DNA of 12,385 nucleotides from JBFJWR01 sp041623535 (GTDB lineage: Bacteria; Pseudomonadota; Gammaproteobacteria; Pseudomonadales; JBFGWM01). Shown here one piece after another: positions 7,304 to 12,385 of this stretch. The notes beneath the pieces are model-generated. The model was not told the origin of the DNA and searched no databases. It worked only from the letters and a program-made list of their open reading frames with translations. Within the stretch, counting starts at the first letter, position 1; every line of letters begins with the position of its first letter. The translations under genes and the position numbers were made by a program. The stretch is taken from contig JBFJWR010000051.1 of NCBI GenBank assembly GCA_041623535.1, positions 1 through 12,385 on the forward strand, written 5' to 3'.

Positions 7304-9820
7304 ATGCGCATGCGCTTTACCCACCTTGCCCTGTCGGCCCTGCTGCTGACGTTATCCATGAACACCCTTGCCGGCCACCTTGCTTACGAAGCCAAGGTAA
7401 CGCGAACCGCCATGGGGATTCCGCATATCGAGGCGCCGGGATATCGCGGCATCGGCTATGGCTACGGTTATGCGCAGGCGGAAGATAATCTCTGCCTGAT
7501 CGCCGATGAGTTCGTGACCCTGCGCAGTGAACGCGCGAAGTTTTTCGGCCGGGACGGCAGTTGGGGTATACGTGCCAATGGTGCGCGGGCCGGCAACGTG
7601 GATTCGGACTTCTTCTGGAAGCATCTTCTCCGTGAGGAAGACATCGACCGTATTCGCGCGGCCTCGGATATCGAAGCCGTTTATGCCTCGGAAGGTTATG
7701 CCGAGGGCTACAGCCGCTACGTGCGTGAAATCAAGGCCGGCAAGCATCCGGGCCGGCATGCATCCTGCCGCGATGAACCCTGGGTCACCGAGATCACCAC
7801 GCGCGATATGTACGTGCGTTACTACCGCCTGTCGCTGCTCGCCAGTTCCTCGGTGTTCATGGCGCAGATCGGCAGCGCCCAGCCTCCCGCCGCCGGTGGC
7901 GTCAGTGGCTCGCAGTCCATGCCGCTGGAGCAGATGATCGATCTGATGCGTGAGAACCGCGACCAGATTCCGTTTGCCGAGCCGTTGCCCATCGGGTCCA
8001 ACATGTATGCACTGGGTCGCGAGGCCACCCGCACCGGGCAGTCGATGTTGTTCGTGAACCCGCACTTCCCGTGGGAAGGTCCCGAGCGCCTGTGGCTGGC
8101 GCACATGACCATTCCGGGCAAGTTCAACATGATGGGCGCATCCCTGTACGCGGTGCCTGCCGCGCTGATCGGCTTTAACGAGCACTTCGCCTGGAGCCAC
8201 ACGGTTTCCAGTGCTTACCGGTTCACGTTTTACGAACTGAAACTGAATCCGACCAATCCGACGCAGTATTTTTACGACGGTGAACTGCGCGACATGCAGG
8301 CCACCACCCACACCATCGAGGTGAAGGGGGAAGGCAGCGTGACACGTACGCTGTATCGCACGCACTACGGCCCGATGCTTGATTCGGTGGCGACCGTCAA
8401 CGGCGTCAAACTGTTTGCGTGGGAAAACGGCGTGGGCTACACGCTGCGCGATGCCAATGCGGAAAACGACCGCCTGATGAACCAGTTTTTCCGCTGGAAC
8501 AAGGCCAAAAGCCTGGATGAATTCATCGAGTTGCATAAGACCGTACTCGGCGTGCCGTGGGTCAATACCGTGGCAACCGGACCCAATGGTCCGGCTTACT
8601 ACGGGGACGTGACCGTGGTGCCGAACGTGCCGGACGGCAAGGTGCAGGCCTGTTCTGCGCAGCCTTCCGGCACGGCGCTGGCGCAGGTCGTTCCCGGCTT
8701 GCCGATGCTGGATGGGTCGCGCAGCGAATGCGAATGGGATACCGACGAGGATGCGCCGGCTCCGGGTATTTTCGGGCCGTCCAACCTGCCTATGCTGTTG
8801 CGCAGCGACTGGGTGCACAACTGTAATGACAGTTACTGGCTGACCAATCCTGCGCAGCCGATCACCGGCTATGCACGCATCATCGGTGACGAAGAGTCGG
8901 CACGCAGCCTGCGCACGCGCCTGTGCATGCTCAACGTGCTGCGGCGTCTCGATGGCAGTGATCAGGACATCACCGGCGATCCCGAGCCCAAATTCCGTGA
9001 TACCAGGCAATTGCAGGAAGTGGTGCTGTCCAGCCAGGTGTTCAGCGCGCAACTGGCACGGGACGACGTGGTCGGCAGCATCTGCGCCGTCGGTCAGGGC
9101 AACTCGCTGACCCGCAATGGCCCGGTGGATGTGAGTGAGGCCTGTGCCGTGCTCGGCAGCTGGTCGACGCAGAACAACCTGGATGACCGCGGCGGCCATG
9201 TCTGGCGCGAGTTCTGGCGCGGTGTGAACAGCGCCAGCGGCCCGATCTGGCAGACCGGGTTCAGCACTGCCGACCCGGTCAATACGCCGCGTGATCTGAA
9301 CGTGCTGAATCCCGAAGTGCAGGAGGCCCTGGGTGTCGCCGTGGAGCGGGTCCGCAAGGCCGGATTCGACATGGATACGCCGACGCGGGGACTGCAGTTC
9401 TCCGGCATCCACGATGCACTCTCGGAAAAAATCCCGGTGTTTGGTGGTGAGGGCTTCGAAGGCGCGTTCACCATCGCGGTCAGTCACGCCTTGCGCGAGG
9501 GTGGGTACAACGTCACCTACGGCAACAGCTACGTGCAGACGGTAACCTGGGATGAAAACGGGAAACCGCTGGCTGACGGGTTCATCACCTATAGCCAGGC
9601 GACTGACCCCGCATCGCCGCACTATGCGGACCTGACCCGCGCCTACGCGGAGAAGCAGTGGGTGCGCTGGCCCTGGACGCCGGATGAAATTGAAAGCGGC
9701 AAGATCGGCCAGATCTGCCTGTCATCGGAACTGCCCGGCAATCGCGCCTGCGCGGCCACGCCGGCGGGAAATCCGGGGCAGGGGAATGGTCCGGGATCGA
9801 ACAGCGGCAGGGCGCCGTAA
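7304..9820 (+). CDS. Penicillin acylase-family Ntn hydrolase (PvdQ/AHL acylase-like), secreted precursor
   Basis: This is an N-terminal-nucleophile amidase that cleaves itself into alpha and beta chains and hydrolyses N-acyl amides; relatives act on acyl-homoserine lactones, the pyoverdine precursor, aculeacin and beta-lactams. It has 838 residues. A signal peptide (residues 1 to about 24, MRMR then a hydrophobic core ending TLAG) directs it to the periplasm or outside. The alpha region carries GYGYAQAEDNLCLIADEF. Autocleavage would fall before S232 in G-SNMYALG. Counted from this Ser, His23 lies in NPHFPW and Val70 in WSHTVSS, matching the PvdQ beta-chain positions. The catalytic Asn is probably N508 (NDSYWLTNP). 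All key residues are intact. NPHFPW points to the PvdQ/aculeacin acylase branch with lipid acyl chains rather than beta-lactam acylases. The last ~20 residues are a Gly/Pro/Asn-rich tail. It has its own start signal (GGAG at 7293) and lies divergent from the MDR gene. The acyl substrate is not determined. Confidence 0.92.
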   Translation: MRMRFTHLALSALLLTLSMNTLAGHLAYEAKVTRTAMGIPHIEAPGYRGIGYGYGYAQAEDNLCLIADEFVTLRSERAKFFGRDGSWGIRANGARAGNVDSDFFWKHLLREEDIDRIRAASDIEAVYASEGYAEGYSRYVREIKAGKHPGRHASCRDEPWVTEITTRDMYVRYYRLSLLASSSVFMAQIGSAQPPAAGGVSGSQSMPLEQMIDLMRENRDQIPFAEPLPIGSNMYALGREATRTGQSMLFVNPHFPWEGPERLWLAHMTIPGKFNMMGASLYAVPAALIGFNEHFAWSHTVSSAYRFTFYELKLNPTNPTQYFYDGELRDMQATTHTIEVKGEGSVTRTLYRTHYGPMLDSVATVNGVKLFAWENGVGYTLRDANAENDRLMNQFFRWNKAKSLDEFIELHKTVLGVPWVNTVATGPNGPAYYGDVTVVPNVPDGKVQACSAQPSGTALAQVVPGLPMLDGSRSECEWDTDEDAPAPGIFGPSNLPMLLRSDWVHNCNDSYWLTNPAQPITGYARIIGDEESARSLRTRLCMLNVLRRLDGSDQDITGDPEPKFRDTRQLQEVVLSSQVFSAQLARDDVVGSICAVGQGNSLTRNGPVDVSEACAVLGSWSTQNNLDDRGGHVWREFWRGVNSASGPIWQTGFSTADPVNTPRDLNVLNPEVQEALGVAVERVRKAGFDMDTPTRGLQFSGIHDALSEKIPVFGGEGFEGAFTIAVSHALREGGYNVTYGNSYVQTVTWDENGKPLADGFITYSQATDPASPHYADLTRAYAEKQWVRWPWTPDEIESGKIGQICLSSELPGNRACAATPAGNPGQGNGPGSNSGRAP

Positions 9821-9829
9821 TGCGGGTTC

Positions 9830-9848
9830 GCCAGCTATAACGGCTGGC
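9830..9848. terminator. Hairpin 1 between convergent genes
   Basis: GCCAGC (9830-9835) and GCTGGC (9843-9848) form a six-base-pair stem with a seven-base loop, starting 10 bases after the acylase stop. There is no T-tract after it, so it is a possible but not typical intrinsic terminator. Confidence 0.35.
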
Positions 9849-9859
9849 TACGTGGTGGC

Positions 9860-9878
9860 CTGACCGCTCAACGGTCAG
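9860..9878. terminator. Hairpin 2 between convergent genes, candidate bidirectional terminator
   Basis: CTGACCG (9860-9866) and CGGTCAG (9872-9878) form a perfect seven-base-pair stem with loop CTCAA. It can be lengthened by GGC/GCC past one bulged C. It sits between the stops of the acylase gene (plus) and the 195-residue gene (minus), where a two-way terminator would be expected. There is no T-tract on either side. Confidence 0.45.
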
Positions 9879-9895
9879 CGCCGCGCGGCTTGGGC

Positions 9896-10483
9896 TTACA
9901 GGCGCTCTTTCTGCGCTTTGCCCCAGCGCTGGTCGGATGCTTCCACGAAGTTGCCGGCGGTCGCAGCCAGGCGTTCGGCGAGACGTCCCAACGGGCCGCG
10001 ACTGACCGGCTCCACGCAGGTCTCTTCTGCGGCCATGGCGCAGACCGCGTCGCGTACTTTGCCCGCCAGGTCATCGAAACGACCGGACCATGTTTTGAAC
10101 AGGCGCGCACGCTCGGTGTCTTTGCGCTTTTCGGCGGCCGCTGCCAGGTAGGCAAGCAGGTTGGCAATGTGGCAGGCGTTCAGGATGGCCGTGCGGGCGG
10201 CCTGATTTTGGTCCAGGAACGGATCGCGTAACCAGCTCTGCGCCAGTGCGGCAACCTTGCCGGCTCCCAGTGCGCCGGGTCCGCCATACACGCCATGTGC
10301 TTCCGTCGCCGGGCGCAGTTCGCGCAACAGGCCGCCGGCCCGGTGCGTGCCGAAGCGCAGCGATTCCGATACCGCTTCGTTGTCGATGAATTCGGCGAGT
10401 TCACCCCAGTGATCCTGCAGCGTCTGTAGCGCGAGATACAGCTCCCGGAAGCCGCGATGTTCGGTGGGCGAGAGCGGGGTCAT
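9896..10483 (-). CDS. Unrecognised helical protein (195 aa)
   Basis: I do not recognise this protein. It has 195 residues and is alanine-, leucine- and arginine-rich with no signal peptide and no membrane span. It appears almost wholly alpha-helical. Notable stretches are FRELYLALQTLQDHWGELAEF near the start and ACHIANLLAYLAAAAEKRKD in the middle. A conserved-looking tail reads GRLAERLAATAGNFVEASD. There are three cysteines and no obvious metal or nucleotide motif. The start at ATG 10483 is preferred because GGAG (minus strand) stands six bases before it. Starts 4 and 10 codons upstream are less well placed. It lies 88 bp downstream of the GMC dehydrogenase on the same strand and could be co-transcribed, so a role linked to alcohol oxidation or to cell-envelope stress is possible but unproven. 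The coding call rests on codon-like composition, start signal and position. Confidence 0.68.
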   Translation of the reverse strand: MTPLSPTEHRGFRELYLALQTLQDHWGELAEFIDNEAVSESLRFGTHRAGGLLRELRPATEAHGVYGGPGALGAGKVAALAQSWLRDPFLDQNQAARTAILNACHIANLLAYLAAAAEKRKDTERARLFKTWSGRFDDLAGKVRDAVCAMAAEETCVEPVSRGPLGRLAERLAATAGNFVEASDQRWGKAQKERL

Positions 10484-10489
10484 GGCATA

Positions 10490-10493
10490 CTCC
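10490..10493 (-). promoter_or_regulatory. Ribosome binding site deciding the 195-aa gene start
   Basis: Read on the minus strand, GGAG is followed by six bases and ATG (10483-10481). This favours that ATG over the in-frame upstream starts at 10495 and 10513. Confidence 0.5.
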
Positions 10494-10571
10494 ATCAGCG
10501 GGTGCAGATGCACAGTGTAGCCGTCGCCACGGGCTTCGCAGCCGGCCGGCCAGTAGCCGCCAGGACTGCTA

Positions 10572-12275
10572 TCAGGGCGTTGTGGCGGCTTTCTTTTTCT
10601 TTCTGCGTGGCTTGCGCGCTGTCGGTGCGGCCGGCGTGCCGGACGCGGTTTGTGTTGCGCCCTGGTCCTGCAGGATCATGCGCGCGCATTTTTCACCAAT
10701 CATGATGCAGGGTGCATTGGTGTTGCCGCCCACCAGGGTCGGCATGATGGAAGCATCCGCCACCCGCAGGCCTTCCAGTCCGCGTACGCGCAGGCTGGGA
10801 TCAACCACGGCTTCTTCGTCCACCCCCATCCGGCAGGTGCCGACCGGATGGTAGACAGTTTCTGCCTTGTCGCGGATGAACTGTTCAATCTCGGCGTCTG
10901 TCTGGCAGCCGGGCCCCGGCGTGTCCTCGGTGCGTATATAGGGTTGTAGCGATGGCTGTTCGAAGATCGTCCGTGCCAGCTTGACGCCTTCCCGCATGCG
11001 TACCAGGTCATCGGTCACCTGCAGGTAGTTGGCTTCGATGCGCGCCGGAGCCAACGGGTTTGCGGAGGCCAGGGAGATTCTTCCGCGACTGGCCGGGCGC
11101 AGGTTGCACACGTGCAGGCTCATGCCGTGGAAGGGCACCAGCTGGCGACCATGATCCTTCAGCGGTGCGATGACGAAGTGCAACTGGATATCCGGTCGCG
11201 TCTCTTCGGGGCGGGTCTTGAGGTAGCCGCCACCCTCGGCGAAATTGCTGGTCAGGATGCCGCGGCGTTCGCGCAGATAGCGCACCATGTCGGGGAGCGC
11301 GCGCACCATGAAATCCGGGGTATGGCTGACGCCCACCCAGCGGGCCAGTTTCCATACCAGTACGATGTCGAGGTGGTCCTGCAGGTTGCGGCCCACGGCC
11401 GGCAGGTCATGCACGACGGGCAGGCCCATGGCGCTGAGTTCGGCGGGCGAACCCACCCCGGACAACTGCAGCAGTTGTGGCGAGTTGATCGCACCGCCGC
11501 AGAGAATGACTTCGCGGCGACAGCCGGCGATGCGGGTCTGCCCACCCTGCTGGTAGCAGACACCACTGGCGCGCTTGTTCGCAAAGGTGATCCGGGTTAC
11601 ATGGGCGTTGGTCAGGATGTGCAGGTTGGGACGCTTGCGCACATCCTCGGGGAGGAACGCCGTCGCGGAAGAGCAACGCTGCCCGTCGCGTTGCGTGACC
11701 TGGTAGATGCCGACGCCATCCTGTTGCCGGCCATTGAAGTCCGTGTTGTACGTGAAACCTGCTTCCATGCCGGCGGCCACGTAAGCCCTGGTGAGCGGAT
11801 GCGGGTCGCGCAGGTCCGAGACACTCAGCTCGCCGCCGGTGCCATGCAGTTCCGAGGCGCCGTGCTGATTGTCCTCCACGGCCCTGAACAAGGGCAGTAC
11901 ATCTTTCCAGGCCCAGCCCTGGCAGCCCTGATCTGCCCAGTCGTCGTAATCCTGCGGATTGCCACGGTTGTACACCATGGCGTTGATGGAACTGCTGCCC
12001 CCCAGGGTCTTGCCGCGCGGCCAGAAGAGTTCGCGCTGGCCCAGTTGTGGTTCGGGCGCGGTCTGGTACAGCCAGTTGATGGTCTTGCTGAACATGGTGC
12101 CGGGAAAGCCGGCCGGCATGTGGATCAGCGGGCTGGTGTCATCGGGCCCGGCTTCCAGCAGGCAGACGGTGTGTTTGCCGTCGGCGCTCAGCCGGTTCGC
12201 CAGCACGCATCCTGCAGAGCCGCCGCCGACGACCAGGTAGTCATAGGTGTTCGCCTGGAAAGTGATCTCGTGCAC
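10572..12275 (-). CDS. GMC-family FAD alcohol dehydrogenase, AlkJ-like
   Basis: This is a glucose-methanol-choline oxidoreductase. The closest family I can recall is AlkJ, the membrane-associated alcohol dehydrogenase of alkane degradation that passes electrons to quinone; choline dehydrogenase BetA is a more distant match. It has 567 residues. The FAD motif GGGSAG is at 17-22. GMC signature 1 (PRGKTLGGSSSINAM) is at 86-100, and signature 2 (GAINSPQLLQLSGVG) is near 261-275. The catalytic pair is H476 (VYHPVGTCRMG) and N520 (GGNTNAPC), 44 apart as in choline oxidase. AlkJ-like stretches include DFNGRQQDGVGIYQVTQRDG and LTSNFAEGGGYLKT. After the conserved end the protein has a tail of about 29 residues with a RKPRRKKKK cluster. 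The GTG start at 12275 has GGAGG four bases before it. A primary or secondary alcohol is the expected substrate; which one is not known. Confidence 0.93.
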   Translation of the reverse strand: MHEITFQANTYDYLVVGGGSAGCVLANRLSADGKHTVCLLEAGPDDTSPLIHMPAGFPGTMFSKTINWLYQTAPEPQLGQRELFWPRGKTLGGSSSINAMVYNRGNPQDYDDWADQGCQGWAWKDVLPLFRAVEDNQHGASELHGTGGELSVSDLRDPHPLTRAYVAAGMEAGFTYNTDFNGRQQDGVGIYQVTQRDGQRCSSATAFLPEDVRKRPNLHILTNAHVTRITFANKRASGVCYQQGGQTRIAGCRREVILCGGAINSPQLLQLSGVGSPAELSAMGLPVVHDLPAVGRNLQDHLDIVLVWKLARWVGVSHTPDFMVRALPDMVRYLRERRGILTSNFAEGGGYLKTRPEETRPDIQLHFVIAPLKDHGRQLVPFHGMSLHVCNLRPASRGRISLASANPLAPARIEANYLQVTDDLVRMREGVKLARTIFEQPSLQPYIRTEDTPGPGCQTDAEIEQFIRDKAETVYHPVGTCRMGVDEEAVVDPSLRVRGLEGLRVADASIMPTLVGGNTNAPCIMIGEKCARMILQDQGATQTASGTPAAPTARKPRRKKKKAATTP

Positions 12276-12279
12276 GGTG

Positions 12280-12284
12280 CCTCC
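12280..12284 (-). promoter_or_regulatory. Ribosome binding site of the GMC dehydrogenase gene
   Basis: GGAGG on the minus strand is four bases before GTG 12275. It supports the GTG start despite the rare start codon. Beyond it, 12285-12385 holds no gene that I can support. Confidence 0.55.
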
Positions 12285-12385
12285 ACGGTTGCTGGGGTGC
12301 CTGACGGCAGAAAATCACGTTACCACTGAATGCGTCCGGGCTGAACTGTGGTCGTGAGCGGGACAATTTAGAATCATCAATAAAG

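Noticed and set aside
7352..9622. A 756-codon open frame on the minus strand opposite the acylase gene
   Set aside because: Its codons are in exact register with the sense codons, so stops would need sense TTA, CTA or TCA, which are rare in this GC-rich DNA. The product is a low-complexity His/Arg/Gln-rich chain with no motif.
11112..12329. A 405-codon plus-strand frame opposite the GMC gene
   Set aside because: It is in register with the GMC codons, is His/Gly/Ala-rich without motifs and has no start signal.
12285..12385. AT-richer stretch upstream of the GMC gene as a promoter
   Set aside because: Pieces such as TTGATG and TAAATT on the minus strand do not form a -35/-10 pair with correct spacing inside the window.
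1..12385. Insertion sequences, integrases, CRISPR repeats, tRNA or rRNA genes
   Set aside because: I saw no transposase or integrase motifs, no spaced direct repeats and no tRNA-like cloverleaf; composition looks even across the window.

Overview
The window is GC-rich bacterial DNA, densely coded, with no sign of mobile elements, tRNA, rRNA or CRISPR. The E. coli-type thiol peroxidase, the AlkJ-like GMC dehydrogenase and the overall protein style suggest a gammaproteobacterium, perhaps an environmental lipid, hydrocarbon or steroid degrader. The lineage call is inference; no single gene proves it.

Layout. (1) 1-945, plus strand: the 3' part of tpx (thiol peroxidase), cut by the window edge, then a small DEDDh exonuclease-like protein. 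(2) 1016-4852, plus strand: a tight four-gene run of a flavin-containing monooxygenase (FMO), a TSUP (TauE/SafE) transporter, a BASS (bile acid:sodium symporter family) transporter and a short-chain dehydrogenase. The last two overlap by ATGA. (3) 4894-7150, minus strand: a VAT1/quinone-oxidoreductase-like MDR (medium-chain dehydrogenase/reductase) gene, followed 10 bp later by an NDH-2-like FAD oxidoreductase. (4) A divergent intergenic region (about 7151-7303) with an inverted repeat over a candidate promoter. (5) 7304-9820, plus strand: a secreted Ser-type Ntn-hydrolase acylase of the PvdQ/penicillin acylase family with a complete catalytic set. (6) 9821-9895: two tandem hairpins between convergent genes. 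(7) 9896-12275, minus strand: an AlkJ-like GMC dehydrogenase with an odd lysine/arginine-rich tail, followed by an unrecognised helical protein of 195 residues.

How they may work together. Five of the eleven genes are flavin- or nicotinamide-dependent oxidoreductases, two are membrane carriers, and one is a periplasmic or secreted amidase. The FMO-TSUP-BASS-SDR run looks like one transcription unit for uptake and oxidation of an organic acid, steroid-like or sulfur-containing substrate, with export of a product. The acylase could release a fatty acid or an amine from N-acyl amides, including acyl-homoserine lactones. The GMC dehydrogenase would oxidise an alcohol. No substrate can be read from the sequence, and a single joint pathway is speculation.

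The very long antisense open frames in this window are explained by codon bias and are not annotated as genes.
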